DNA of 64,000 nucleotides, taken from Patagioenas fasciata (lineage: Eukaryota; Chordata; Aves; Columbiformes; Columbidae). Where the stretch lies: contig NC_092525.1 of assembly GCF_037038585.1 (NCBI RefSeq), positions 31,894,367 to 31,958,366 of the forward strand, written 5' to 3'. The translations under genes and the position numbers were made by a program. Positions 1 to 15,000 of this stretch are shown here, one piece after another. Position 1 is the first letter of the stretch, and every line of letters begins with the position of its first letter. A model generated the notes under the pieces. That model did no database searches, had not been told where the DNA came from, and saw only the letters and a list, made by a program, of their open reading frames with translations.

Positions 1-3000
1 TACTGACAGCTATCCTTTAATCTTTTACACAAGCTATCAACATTTGAATAATAACTGGTGCATAATGGAAGGACACTCAGAGGCTGTAGCATTTCTAGGT
101 AGCCAGTAGCTAATCCTGTGTAAAGTTGTGTGCGTTTAATGTCAGATTAGTGCTATACTTCCTTTCCTCAATGGCTGAGTTGCTTTATTGGGTACAAAGA
201 TGCTTATGCCTTATGGCTTTATTGTTGAAGGCTGAAACTAGCGTGAAAACCTGAAATTTTGAGGATTGTCACAGATTCAAACAGGAAATCATGACATAAA
301 ATTCTTTCATAGCTTTTAATATGCGCTAGACTTAAACACTCTGCTTGCCTAGTCAGGAATCTGTGTCCCATTGTCATTTGTATTTTCATTAATTGGAAGA
401 TTTTTACCTGGCATTTTCTTTCTTCCTCCATTTTCCTTCTATTCTTAAAGCTATCTCTACCACATTCTTGACTACTCCTAACTTAGCAGGATTTTAAACT
501 AAAATACTTTTCCACTGTGTAGTCCTGACAGGCTGGAGCTTCTGTGAAGCAACTTTGTTACTCTTGTCACAAAGTACACAGGCTTGGTTGCCTTGTCTTT
601 GGCACAAGAGAAAAAAGGTCTAAGCACTATGTCGCTTGACCTTACAGTTAATGTGCTTTAACTGTTGTAACATAAACGGTGTGAGTATACAGGCACTGCA
701 AGATTTGTACTGTGAGCTACATACTCTCAGGCTGCAGTAGATAGCACTGAAGTAAAGCAGTTACTCTCATGTAGGAAAGAATACGTATAAAGTTTGGCCG
801 AGTTTCCATTAAGTAAAGTTGAAGGCTTAAGAAAAACTGACTAAGATAAATCTTGAACTAGCTGTTACTTATTTCAACATAAATCACATACTGGGGGAAA
901 AAGGTGGAGGTTCTTTGTAGTTTGCCACTCTTTACTTTTAATTCAGACTGAATGGAATTAAATGATTTATAAACTGAAGTTCTACATTTCATGCACTACC
1001 CCTCTGTACATGCAGTCACTTTACATATATTACACAGCAGCTGTCTCTGCTTCCTGTTGGATGTTGCAAGGCTTGTATGTGTTACCTAGATTACAGGAGT
1101 GGTACAAAAGATTAGAATTGACATGCTTACCCACAAACTACACTGGCAGACCACAAGACACCTTTGGAGACAAAGCAAGTGGTTTCCAGTCTTACAGACT
1201 TTGTGATTTAGGACTGAAGTGCTTAAGTTTAAATTGTATATCAAGTGAAACTTTGTAAAGTTTGTCATACTGCTAGCTGATTTTTGTGCCTCTTGGAATG
1301 TTTTAGTGAGTTTGTTTTGCTGTTAAATTTCAGTTTCTTATTTATATTTCTACAGTATTTCAAACGTAGGTTTGCTTTAATCTTACAACAGTTTTCATAT
1401 TAAAAGCTAAATTGTGCCTAATGTAAGCAAGTCCACAAAAGGAAGTAGTCTCTACAATTTGGGATTGCTGAGCACCTCATAAGGCCAGTACTATGCATAG
1501 CTTTATGAAGGGGAGAAGCAACATAGAGAAACTTAGTGCTTCCTTCACTTAGCATGCATTTTTTTCCTTAGAAAGTGGGAATATGGATGCTGAAGATAGC
1601 TCTTTAAAATCTATTTTAACAACGTTTTCCTATACTTGAGGGATCCAGTAGTCGTTTTTAGCTTGTGAGCAACTGAAGAATACTCAGAGCTTAGTGATAC
1701 CTTTTTTTTTCCTTTTTGACAAATTATTTGGTATTTGATATACAAAATATTCTTTATAAGCCTGGCACCTTTTCCTCTTGTTCTATAGTCTTAGGTTAAA
1801 AAAAAAAAAAAATTCCAGATAAAAGGTTTCAGAACTGTATAGCATCAAGGAGACTTGTTGAGGAGAGAGGGTAATTTCTGGGAATTTATCTGCAATTCTT
1901 GTCTTAGATTTGAGTAGAGCTTTCAAAAGATACTGGGATGTTACTTTCCTTTATCTCTTTCGATTATCAGGGGATACAAAAAAATGACTGAATTAGGAGT
2001 TGGCTGAACTAATGGTAAAAGTGTAATAAACACAAAGTTACCAGGGAAAATCACAGAAGCAAAATAGCAAGTTTTGAAATACAGCAACTTGTTTCTTTGT
2101 GCACTTGCTTTTCTTCTCATACTGTTGTTAGCTGTTGTCTAGTTACCTTCAGCAACCAGTGAAACTTGTGACCCTAAGAAGGAGGATCAGCTAATTCCCA
2201 CTCACCTACTTTCGGTGTCTGGATAACATTAGTACATTGAAATGGTTGGGTTTTCTTTTTTCATCCAAGGAATTTTGAAGGGAGAGGTATAAAATATTCA
2301 AACTGTAAGCAGGATGAAGAAGATGGGTAGGGAGCAGTTGTTCACTTCTCTTCCAGTGCGAGAATAAGGATCTTCAAATGAAACTGGAGTTGTGTTGAAA
2401 AAACACTAGAGGATATGATTTTTGCAAATTTAACAGTTTAAATTCTTTTAGATCCAAAATTGTTTCATATACTAAAATCCATGTTAATACAGATTGGAAA
2501 AAATAACTGCCTAAATTCATGGGGGGAAAAATAATCCCTGGAGATACACAAATGTCACATGTATAGTTGAAAAATGGGCTACTTGCTGGAGTTTGGGAAG
2601 GACATTTTGGTAAAGTACTCCTATATATTTGCTTATTGTTACATTCTTTCCCAGGCATCTGCTATTGACCAATGTCAGAACATGGAGCTAGTTTTCTCCT
2701 AGCTGTCCTCTGTAATGAGCTATAACCTTAAATAATTACTTCCAATATTTTGAGAGGACGCAAGGATGTTTTCTAACCTGAAAATCTTACGCATATGTTT
2801 CTGGTATTTGAATGAAAACCAAAATCCTGACGTTAGTGTGGTGCACTGTTCCAACAGTTAAAAAACCCTCTGCAAACTGCCCGTGTTAACAGAATTTCAG
2901 CATGGCCAATGGAAAAGAACAAGATGACAGATGACTGGAGCATTATTATTTCATAAAAATACTTTTTTTTAGGCTTTTTAAAGGCTATAATAATAACTTT

Positions 3001-6000
3001 AAGTTAAATTCTGGTGATTAAATTCTTACACATAGACAATGCAGAAAAGGGGGGCATTTTTTTTTTCTAAGTATTTCCCATTTTCACTATCTGAAAACTT
3101 GATGACTATTCAAAGAAGTAGTGACCACTAGTCTACTACTTTTCCGTTCCCACATACATATAGTTTATCTAGGACTGGATCTGATATTATGTTTTAAGAA
3201 CCTAATGCAGTCAGTAAGGTTCTGATATAGGTGTTATCTCATGGACTTATCTTGCTCCTGGTGAGCTAACATTTCAAGATTGTCTTAATGAAAAGAGATA
3301 TAAAAGTTGGAGATTAAATAATATGCTTTTAAAAGATTTTGCTTGTGTAAATAAAATTCAAGACACTTTCAGTAATTACTTTGAGGATAAATAATGCATA
3401 AGTTATGACCAAGGGAGTAATTGGTAATATGGCTAAATTAAGGATACATTTTACAGCTTGGGTTAGCTTTATAGGCTTTCACTGCTGAAACTAAAATGGA
3501 GAAGGGAAATTAAACAATAGCAATCAATGTGAAGGATTTAAAAAGCCCACCTATATAGGCCACATAATACAACACCTAAATAAAATTCAATGCACTATAA
3601 TACACAGGAGGGAGGTTTAAACCCCATTAACAGTTCCTTTGGTCTTGAATATCATAAACTTGTGTGGTAGGTAAGCTGTTTTAAAGCTTCCAAATTATTT
3701 CCTTATTTTTTTGTTGTTGTTGTTAGCTAATAATCTTAAATCAGTAAGTGGTTCTGGTCCCCAGCACAGTTTAGTCCCCTGAGGAGATGAGGGGATATCT
3801 TTACAAGCAGATAAATGACAACTTATGCATCAGCCATGGATGAGCATGAAATTATGCTGCTGCTTGTGGTGTACTGGAGTAACACTTGATGGGTTGGCCG
3901 CTTCTAGCAGCATTCCTAGCTCTTCTTTCTCTTGCAATAACAGCATCTTGATTATGGGATACCAGCAGGAAACATTATTCCTTTTCTCTGTTAATTTTGT
4001 TCCTAGACTTCCTTTGAGTCAAATTCAATGCTTAACAGATGAAATGTTCTCTTATATGAAGTACCACTAGACTACACATAGGAGCAGGGTTAATAACTGA
4101 GCTTTCATCCTTCTATACGTGGACTGCTGATGTCCAGCTACTTTGTTTGGATGTGTCTGTGCTGTGTTGTAGTCATGACTGCAGTGCAGGCACATCTTTA
4201 ACTTTTAAAGCTGTGAATGAGTTACACATAGCTTTGCATGGTGGGGACAGAAGGTTTAACTGGTGAAAGCAAATTCTAGTTAAAGTTCAACCTACTAGAA
4301 TTTTTTTAAAGTTCTCCTCAGAAGACGTATATGAAGTGTTGGCTAGCAGTGGATCAGATCATATGGGCAAATGAAAATGAGAGAAGATCAGATTTATCAG
4401 CATTTAGATATCTTGGAAACAGAAATAGGTAACACTTATTTCATCAGAACTGAAGAGAGAAGAGCAAGTCCAAAAAGGCCTAGTACTCTTCCTGTAAAAT
4501 TCATGATTAGATATAATGCTCTTCTACTCGAGCCTCTTGCCAACTTATTTTTCCCCCTGTTCTTCTGAAAGGAGTATACTATTTATTTTCTATGTAGTAT
4601 AGGCAGATGTATATTTGTCTCCTTCCAATTGTAATTTTACTTGCTTTCATGGAACTAGCTAATCTTTGTGGGATTTATTTCAGTCAATTTTTATATTGTT
4701 CTCACTTCATAGTTCTCACAAAGTCTGTAACGTTTGTTAAAAGTACTAAAGTACTGTATTAACGCTTGCAAAGCACTTGTTTCTCAATACTGAGTAGAAT
4801 CACATTAACACCTTCTATTAGTTTGGTTTACTAGACAAATGCTTTCAAAATATGCAGCTCTCAATCAATGTTGTCTTACTTGATAAGAAATGTTGTCCCT
4901 GAAAGGAAATATGTTAGCCCTCAGATTTACGAAGTAAGCATTTTGACTTGTGGTGGAAGTTTATAGCACAATAAATCATGTGCTTTTCTTTTACCGTATC
5001 TTGCAAGCACAGTTGGACAAGAGACAATCAGATTTTTCCCTACCCACAAATGAAGTTCTTGCAAAGCTGCTGGACAGCTAAAAATGTAGTTGCTTTGCTA
5101 GTACGTGTCAAAGTTACTGAGTCTCTGTGCTGGCAGGGTCTGATTTAAGTGGTTGTGGTCAGTCTGAGGAACCCGTGATGTGATAAGATAGCGCTTGTGA
5201 GATCATGTGGTTTGCAAATACCCAATCTAACATAGCAGCTTTGTCTACACAGGATAGTTAAATATATACTGTATGCTTTAGAAAAGTGAATCGCTTTATT
5301 CCTTTATTTCAGCTTGTCCTTAAGAGTCAGAGATGTTATACTGGCTTGATAATACCAAGATTGTTACAGAAGTGTGAGACTGAACAGATTGGGAGTCTTC
5401 ATTCTCCAATAACTTTCTCCAGTTTAGTTACCCTGCCCTTGATAAAACAACTAGCTTTAGAAACTGTCTGGCTTAACTAAGCAATCAACAGGCAGAAGTG
5501 TTATTGCACAATGGAATCCCTGTATATTTTATGAACATCTGTTGTTTAACTCAATTAATTTTGAATGGGTGTTCATAGTGTAATTAATACAGACATATTA
5601 CACTTGCCCCAAAAGGTAGGATTGATTCCGTAATGGTGGTACTCCATACCACAAATCTTTGGCTACAAACTACATCTTCATCTTTGCATCAGGTAAAGTA
5701 GATTCCTCTCCCTTCGCCCCCAGTAACAACACCATCAACAAAATGTCTTTCATCTCTGGTGAGAATAAAGGCAACCTCTGAATATGACCAGTGTAAGCAG
5801 GACAGTGATGTAGTCTGTCCTCAAAGGGAATAGGTGTGACTTTGTTCACTCAGATGACGGCAACAGTTTAGGTATGAATCTTAACTGTTTCACTGTCACT
5901 ACTGGTAGAGTAGATTCAGTGATTAAAATAAATGAAGATTGGTGACTGTTCTCTTTACAAACATTCCCCCCTCCTCTGTGTTTTTTTTTCCTGACTGTAT

Positions 6001-9000
6001 CCTACTGTGCCAAAGCTCCAGATCCATCTTGCTGAGCAATACAGTAGTTGTTGATTGCAGTATTAGAAGTTAATCTAGAAGTTAATCTACTAAGTCCCTG
6101 TGCAGAGTTTGTCTGGATAGCCAAAGCAAGTAAACTGATTATAAAATTATTTCATTATCATGACAATAATGCTCTTCTCTTGAGTGTTGAAGCTGTGTGA
6201 CCTGTCTGCTGTGCTAATTATAGCAATGTCAGGGTCTATCCTATGTTTCTGCCTATAAATCAAGTTTTGGGGATTAAAAAGTGAAAGGATTGAGGTTCTA
6301 CTGGTTTTAATTTGTCTGAGTAGTTGTTCCTTGCAAAAAGTTTTGTGTCAGCAACCATATACAGGTGCCACCTATGTGAGAAACAGCTTAGGAGAAGAAT
6401 GCTATGTATGAGCTTGTAATATGTCTCTATAAATTTATCTGAATATAAGTGGGGCAAACATTGGAAATGTGATGGAAACCCCTCCTAAAATTATTTTATC
6501 ACTCTCAGAATAGCAGCCAGCACAGATGAAAGTAATTTCTGCAAGTGGAGGCAAAAATAAATGTTACTTATTCCATTTTAAAATGTTGAGTTTAACTCCT
6601 GCTTTGAAAGGACAGAGTAAAAGTGCGAAATGATCATTTCCTGTAACTTGCCCATAATGGTACATTTTCAGTCTCTGTATCAGCCCGTACATTCTAGTTA
6701 ATGCTTGAGGTTTCAGTAACTTTTGCATTTACAGATGCATGCTCTAGGGAGAAGGAGCATTTGAGATTCAGGTAGTTCCTTGGATATAATAATTGCAGTA
6801 CATTCAGTGTGATCATGCTGCTATTTTAAAATATATTTGTTGCCATGTCCTCACTCCAAATAAACACTTTCATTAGAACTTATTGTAGGAGGAGTTTCCA
6901 GGAACTTTCCTTCCACCTACCAACTAGCTATTTATAGAAACTTCCCAGCACTAAGTCAGCTTAGAACTTTTTTTGGAATTGCATACAATCACACTGCAAC
7001 CAACTTGTCAGATCTTAAAAAAAATCCCTCAGTAGATAAAATTTTACTTACAGTTACCAAAGACTGATTTGTTTCGAAAAGAGTTTAAAAGTTTGATACT
7101 TCCTTAGCACTGTTGGTATTTCAATTGCATATTTGATACAGAACTTCAAAGTTTAATTTGATTATACGGCACTAGATCAAAACCAGATTCTTTAACCATA
7201 CAGTGCAGTGATCAAAAAGTCATGACCTCCCATTGATTGCTTTATTGGTTTCCTGTTCTGATTCACTGGAAACCTTCTGGTCTGAACACTTGCTGCTAGT
7301 TTTAATCTTTGTCACGTTTACAACACAGCAGACTCGTCTATGGTAAAACTGATATGCAACATACATTTAACATCATATTTCCTTTTGGCTCAAGTGCTTT
7401 TTAACTGATAATGTTGAAAAAACACTTTTTATAAAAACTTAAGTCAGGAAATGTAAGAATGCATTCAGAGCATTATGAAAGAAACAGCAGGACAACTGGA
7501 CATGAACTTTTTCTTAATGCATTAAAATGATTCAATAGACTTTATTTAATCTTCCTGACATCTACAGGGAGTTTCTAAAGCATTTTGTGTTACTGTGAGA
7601 CTGAATATGAGTTACAGAAGCCGGCGATTTAAAACAGAGGCTAAATATTTACGTGCTGTTAAAGCCGGAAGCCTGAAATGACTCAGTCTTGGAAATTTCT
7701 TGCTGCTCTTTTGCTTTTCACTTATGACACACTGCAATGGTTTGAACTCTGTCTAGTGATATGGTCAGCAAAGTGCATTTGAGATTAATATTTCAGGATG
7801 TATACCAGCGTGTTTCTCTGGATCATCCTTTTAAAAGTACGAGTTTCAGAACCAAAGGTAATTATTTTCTTAAACAGAATAATTTAGTAGTTAATTACAT
7901 ACAGTAATTTGGATTCCAACGAGTTAATGATGAGTGGGGCAGATTCATCTAATGTTGTAGTACTTTATGACTCTTGTTTTTAATCCTGCTATAGATGACC
8001 AAAAAAAAAATCTGTTTGGAGATTCTTTGGATTTTTACCTTTTAAAAATAGCAGCCATATTGGTACAAGCAAAAGAAGCAGCCTAGGTCTGTTTGGGTAT
8101 CTAATACTGTTATTCGCTGCTGTTCTGCTTTGGGCCCCTCAAGCCTGAAGCTGAATACTTGCTCTGACTTCAGGTCAGCTTCTGTTGTTGTTGCTGCCAG
8201 TTTCGAGGTGTTTTGCTGCAATTGCAGTGACAAGTGGACAGATCATACTGCAGCTGTATTAGATTGGATTGAGTTCCACTTATGAACTCTAGAAACAGTT
8301 GTACTGTTTTGAAAAAGTGTAGATCGAGAAGTTCAGACATATGGGACCCTGGAGACAACTGGATATGGACAGATGCAGTCTTCCTACCATTAGGTTATTC
8401 TGCAAATCAGCCTTCTTTGAACCTTTCTGCCATACTGAAAGTAATATCAAATTAATTTTCTCTATCTGCTTCTTTCTGCTTGTCCTAAAAATCCCAAGAA
8501 ATCAAATGAACTCTTCACCAAGATTCATTTTATTACACTTTAAAATAAGGAGCCAAGTACTCCACCAAGTTTTCTAAGAGTTTTTGTCACTTATTTTTAT
8601 CTTAGTGTGAGCGTTATAAAATTGTTTGGGGGACAGATGAGATAATACCAACAGGAAGCAAATACATCTCTGAACTCATCCATAGAAAGCAGAATTAGTT
8701 TTCTTTAGGAGGCTACTATTTTATAGCTTATCTTCTTTAGAAATACTATTTTATGTAAACCACTAAACTTGCACTATTGTGGAGCGATCAACTCTTTTCA
8801 GGGTTTGTTGTTGATTGTGCAGGTTTCCCGCTTTAGTCATGCCAAACTCAGTCCCAAATAAATGGCCAAATGTGCTAAAGTAGATCCCAGACGGTCTTGA
8901 GTATGCTGGAGTGCAGCTTGGCTCTTCCTACAGGAACTGCCTAACAACTTCATTTCAAAGGTCATTGCTAGACTCCCTAAAAATCAGCATTTTGTTTATC

Positions 9001-12000
9001 TGACTGAAACTTCTGCTGGGTGAAAATTTTTAGATGAAGAAATTAATTTCCACATTCAAAGGATAGCAAAGACAAAACTATGTCTTAAAAAAAAAAAAAA
9101 GGCCCCATGATAAATGAAATGTTTAATTGTGCTTTATGACTAGTAAGCAAAGGAAGCAATTTTGCAAACAGATTTTTGAAACGCTCTCACCGTGTGTCAT
9201 TTGTAAGTGTGATAAAGATATTTCCTGCTTTCTTCAGTCCAAGTACCTTAGGCACTGCAATTTCAGTTTATTTGATTTTACTTAACTCGTCTAATTTGTT
9301 AAGTTAGACTCTGATTAGAATCTTGAGTACTACCTTACAAACATCACTTTTCAGGGCGAGGGGGAGGCAAAAGCAAAGACAAATCATAAAACTATGTAAT
9401 GATTATTCCAATCCGCTAAACCCCAAATTTGTCAAATCCCCACCCTAAACACTTCAGTCTAACTTTAATATTTGTAGTTTAGGTAAACTACAAGGGAGAA
9501 AAGTATGTTTTTGTTCATGGTAGTGTTGTAATAAAACTTCCCTGTGATAGTTTTCCAGGTTTTTTAATGCATTTTTAAATGTATTCACTTTCTTCCTACA
9601 TCCATGACTCTTCAACAACCCATTGGAATGTGTTAACACCTTGATTTCAATAGAAAGTAGCTAATTTGCTGGGATTTTTTTGGATTTTGACAACAAATTA
9701 GATCTCAGGTGAAGGAGCAGTAAATAGAACAACATAAAAACACTTCCTATTTGAGAATATAATTTTCTATTATATGAATCTCAAAGTTAGTTAGACAGAT
9801 CTTAAACCTGAAGCAGAACATCTTTAAGAAATCCGAGAAGACTCAAAGTTGTTCTGGAAGAGTTTTAATCTTAATATTTTAAATGAAAAAAAAAAAGACA
9901 AGTATGTGAAAGCAATAACAGAAGATCCAATCTGTTTCCTGAATTTCTCTATGAAGTGTATCAGATTGTTGCAGATCTCTCTCATGCCTGCCTCACAGTG
10001 AAAGGAAAAGACAGTTCATCGCATTTTTTCTTTTTTCTTCCTCCCTCCTTTTTTTTTTTAAAAAACCATATTCCTTGTGTATCTTTTAAGGTCTACAAAA
10101 TGTATTTTAATTCCGTTTTTAACAGAAGTAGATGTGTCATTGGAGAAACCAAGATGGATTTGGTATGAGATGTGGGGGTGGCCATCTCTGCAGCTTTTCA
10201 TATGGATCAAAAGGGAAGAGAAGCCCGTACAGCCCCTCTCAGCTGTTTGTTATCTTTCAGACAGTGAGTCCATGGTATTAGGGCCTCTTCCTCAGAAGGG
10301 ACAACAGTGATTGGCTAACAGGAGCAAAGAGGGTAAATGAGAGATCCTGGATTCAGCATTGGTTTGGGCTTCTTGAATCATCAGTAATTTCCAAGAATGA
10401 CGGTTGTCTGGCATTGCTCATGGCTGTTACTTACAAGTCAATAATCCTGATGATGCCTGCATTTATAGTTATGACTTTAATTAAAAAAACTTAATGTTAA
10501 CTGAAGCGAAACAGGAAATTCACTGACACCGAAATAAAAGCCACAACTTTGAGCTTTGTCCTAATACAGTTGCAATGATAACACATTTCTCATTTCAAAT
10601 ATATTTTTCAAATTTATTTTTAACTTTGTTAGAGAATGTGTCACTGTTTCTAAACAAATACTGTATTATATGTAATAAGTGTTGTTGACTTATTTGACAC
10701 GTAATCTTGAGAACTATACAAGTTGTCAGGAAGTTCTCAGAAGACTATCCTCTGTCTTTTGCATATGATCCACATGTTTGTGTATGAACTGTCTCATGCT
10801 TGAGGAAAATGAACAATGTCTTTAAAATTGGCTTGGTTTTGCATTAAACTTCTTCTTTATTGCAGGATACATTAAACTGTACTTAAGTGGTTTTTTTTAA
10901 TCTCAGACTTTTCAAAGATCAATACACGATGGCTTTCATTAAAACGCTCTGATACAGTTCTGTCACAATGCCTGCTTAGCAGTCCCTTTCATATAAGGAA
11001 GCCGATTCTGTTGCAGAACTTCAGAAACACATTTGCATTGTAGCTGTACAGCCATTAAACTTGCCAAGAATTGTTTTATGTGATGGATTGCTAATATTAG
11101 TTTCTGCAGCTATTCATTTAGCTCGTGATGTCTCCATTTGTGCAGTCTTCATGTTGTGATGGTTTCGGTATGAATGTGACTCACTGTGGAGGTACAACCG
11201 TATATTTTAAAATGGTCTTCAGAGAGCTTAAGATATCTAAGGAGTTGTTTGTGTTCATGGAAGTGGCCAAGTAGCATGAAAAGGCCTGCAACCTTAATGT
11301 TCCTCATTCTTTTTGTGTGCGTGTGCAGAAGTGTTCCTGCATTGTAGTACCTACCTACAAATATTTGTCTCCCAAATGACAAACTATTTTCCGTTCATTC
11401 AGTCTGAGATGCTGCAGCTGCTTCATTTGCTGAGATAAGCATTATTCCAAAAGAAGTTACTAGGAGCTTTTTTTATAGAAGTGATTGTGTACTAGTGTAT
11501 GCTGTGAACTGGAGTGATGTCACAATAGGAGAGTGTCTGCAGTAAGTGGCAGTCAACTGTTAAGTACCAGAAGGGATCCCATTAGATGCTGTGGACTGAT
11601 AGTCTCAGGAATTCTTAAGAACTCCAATTCAACTGCTTTTATTAATGTTAACTGTAATTATAATTTAATAGATCATAACTGATATTTTTAATTGGCTTGT
11701 AGTTAGATTTCGACTTCTAAATCTCTCTTTGCATGTTGACAATGTTTTTCTGAATTATAGAACAGGTATTTGAAAATGCTTGACTTGTTTCTCTTCAGCT
11801 AAATGTGGTCAGATCATACTTTCAGCAACATTCTAGTTTTCTTTTTAATCATGTTTGGTTTTTAGGCAGGAAATCTTACTAAGACTTCCTACTCTTCCTA
11901 AGGTGGGGACAAGTAAAGAGGGAACTCTGATTTTTAGATTCCTCTTGTTATAAGCACTGAGAATTCAGTATCTTTATTTTTTTTTAAGATTTAACATACT

Positions 12001-15000
12001 GGCGTCTGCCAAAACAAATTTCACTCACCCAAAGCAGTGGTCATATTTTTATATTTTTATATCACTTGTGTATTACTTGCTTCTCCTACTGTGAGTAGAT
12101 TGAATATTTACTGTCAGGCTTTGTTAAAACTCTTCTTTATTACTTCAGAACTGAGCAAATCTCAATAACTAGTTGCTGAAGCCTTTTAAAGGGAATAGAA
12201 AGTAACATTTTAGTTTGACTTTTTTCTACCACTGAATTTCTAGCTTTAAAAAAAAACACAAACCTCACAGGTTACAACATAAAAATGTCTCCCAGAGCTG
12301 AAGTAGAACTCTCTTTCACAAAGTCCCAGTTGAAAATTTGACCTATATTCTCTATTTAAAAAGCACAGGGGCTTAGAAATATAACTTGCATGCAACTGAC
12401 TAGCACCCTTCAAACTATTCTGTGATTTAACGTGGAAGAACTTTTGAACTGTACTAAACCATTTAAATTTCTCTTTACTGTCTCTCCTTCATGCCTGACT
12501 TGATGAGGCAGTCAGCATCAGGTAAGAAAGTTTATTCTGAGGTTCAAGGGTCTGATTGTTAGCCTTTTTTTTTTTTTTCAGCTCTTTTGAATTTGTGAAA
12601 GTACACTCTTACGTGTTAAGAGTACATACAAGTAAAAGTCTTTTCATTAATCAACCAGTAGGACGTACAGTTTGTCTGTAAAATTCTGAATTTTGGCATG
12701 AGAAGGTATATAAATGCGAACACATTCTGTTCTTGATTCAGCTGGCTTTTTAATGGATAATGATGACATATATTTTAGTCATGTAATGTTATTAACCCTT
12801 TGAAATGTCCTAAAGACTATGTGAACGCGCTGACTACAGCACATCTTCAACTGGGCTGAAGCTGCAGTCATCTAGACAATATGACCTGGATTTGAGAATT
12901 AAAAACAAAACGTGGGTTTACCAGACCTGGTTTGGTTTTGTTTTGTTTTTACCAGATGTGGTCTGATTTGAGATTCTTGCAAAACTGAAGCAGTAAGAAA
13001 CTGCTAATGTTCATCTGAATGTTACTTGTCAGGGTGACACAGGTCTAGTTCCCCTCACACGAAGGAGGGCCAGACCCAAAACTGAAAGGCTTTAACCAAT
13101 ACTGGCTCTTTGTACGAAAGAAGACATAAGTGACTGACTCCGGGGAGTAAGTCCATGCTATGCTCAACATGGCTGCAAGAAAAAAGGCTGTCTTCCTTCA
13201 GGTGGAATGATTAAGGATAGAATAGAAGTAGGGGTTCCATGCACCCCCCGCTCCAAGTCCTTACTATCTTGATATGCTACACAAATGACAAGATCTTGGC
13301 ATAATTCTTTACTTCCTACTTTAAGCTCTTTTTGCATGTTCAAATAAAACACTGATGGCAAGAATCTCAAGTCTCTCTTAGGTGACAAATGAGCTCCACT
13401 GTGAATTAGGTAATTTATTAACAGCAAAATCTAAGCCATACCTATATAATGGCAAACACAGAATTGGTAGTTACAAATTGGAAAATATATTTTCAAGTTG
13501 TTGCTGAGAGTCTTCTTGACATCATTGGCTTAGTGTGCAGCAGCCGCCAAGACAAGACAATATTGGGCATCAATAGGAAGTATACTAAAAACAAAATCAA
13601 GGCGATTATGTTGTTACTATAAAAACTTATTCGTTATTTTTTCACTAGGAGTGTTTTCCACAGACTCTCATTTGATGTCTGGAAAGGCTACTGCCTAAAA
13701 CCATGAAGCCATGATTTTGCCATGTTACCTAAATAAATTCATCTAAAGGTATCATGTTTGAAAGTCATTAGGAAAACAGCTGAAGTAATTATCTTGGCTT
13801 TCTGAATGTTCAAAACACTTAACATTGAGTATCAGCTTAATAATGTCAGCTGAACCAATGGCTTAACTATGCAGACCTAAAGCATGTAATTTCTTATTCT
13901 CATATAAAATATGTAGTCCACTTGTACAGTGGAGATTTTTTTTCTGTGGTGAGGGCAGAGATAAACTGTTGGGTTTTGGTTTGATTTTCTGTGTTTTATT
14001 TTCATAGTGACTAAAATTGATAACTGGTTTTGAAACTTCATGTGGCAGCCAATCTGGTCACATTGCAGGATACTTTTAGGAATAATATGTCTAAATAACA
14101 CAAGAATCTCTATATCAGGGTTTCTGCATCTAAATACATAAGCTAGTAAAAAATTTTTATTCCAGATACATGTTACTGTCCAGTATCTAATATTTGGCAT
14201 AAGCTGATTTTGTTTACATCATGAATTACGCTGTGCAAGTGTGGAACTTTTTGGTTTGCTTGCCTTTATACAAGCAAGCTCCTCATGAAACAACTGCAGC
14301 CTATGTGTATGTGAAGAAAATGCAAGAAAACTTAACATTAGCATGTGCAGTTACAACAATGGTTTAGATCTACAGCATGTACTCATATTCTTAACAGAGA
14401 CGTTTGGATGTATATTAAAAACTGGAGCTTTTACATGCCATTAACATCTGATTTTATGGCTTCTAGCATGATTATGACTCTTGTGATCTTTTTTCAAATA
14501 GTTTTATTCTCATATTTTGAATAAGCCCATGGTAAGTAGAGATCCTTTCTTCCTCAAATAGACAGGTAATATCTTCTATTGGTGTCAACAGCAAGGACCT
14601 ATGGGAGCTTTTTATTTATCAAAGTGAATATTGCTTCAGATTTCTGAAACATCAAATAGGTTTGTGTAAAGAAGTTCTTCAGGCTTTTTCTTCTTTCTGT
14701 TTTCCAGGTCTCTGTTACTGTGAAAAGTCCCTTACAAAATAGCACTTGGTGCATTTTCCTTTTTGAGCTTCCACAGTGACATTAGGAAGTTCCTGTAACG
14801 CATTTTTAATGTTTTTCTGCATCCTTAGGATTTTTTTGTCTTAATACTCTTAGATTGTCAAACTGACCCTGAGGTAGTTGCAATTGAAAGCTAGCAAAAG
14901 TGAAATTCTAAAAAAAAAAAAAATAACCTCAGGAATGTCCTCCATCAGTTGCAGTTATTTTCATTAAATTAACAGGGGACTTGCCAGACTTCAGAACTTC

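Noticed and set aside
7797-7857. A 61-bp exon-like segment flanked by TTTCAG and GTAATT inside the EVI5 intron
   Set aside because: Its encoded residues do not resemble EVI5, and the frame whose phase fits the next exon is an odd hydrophobic sequence. Acceptor/donor pairs at this spacing are common by chance.
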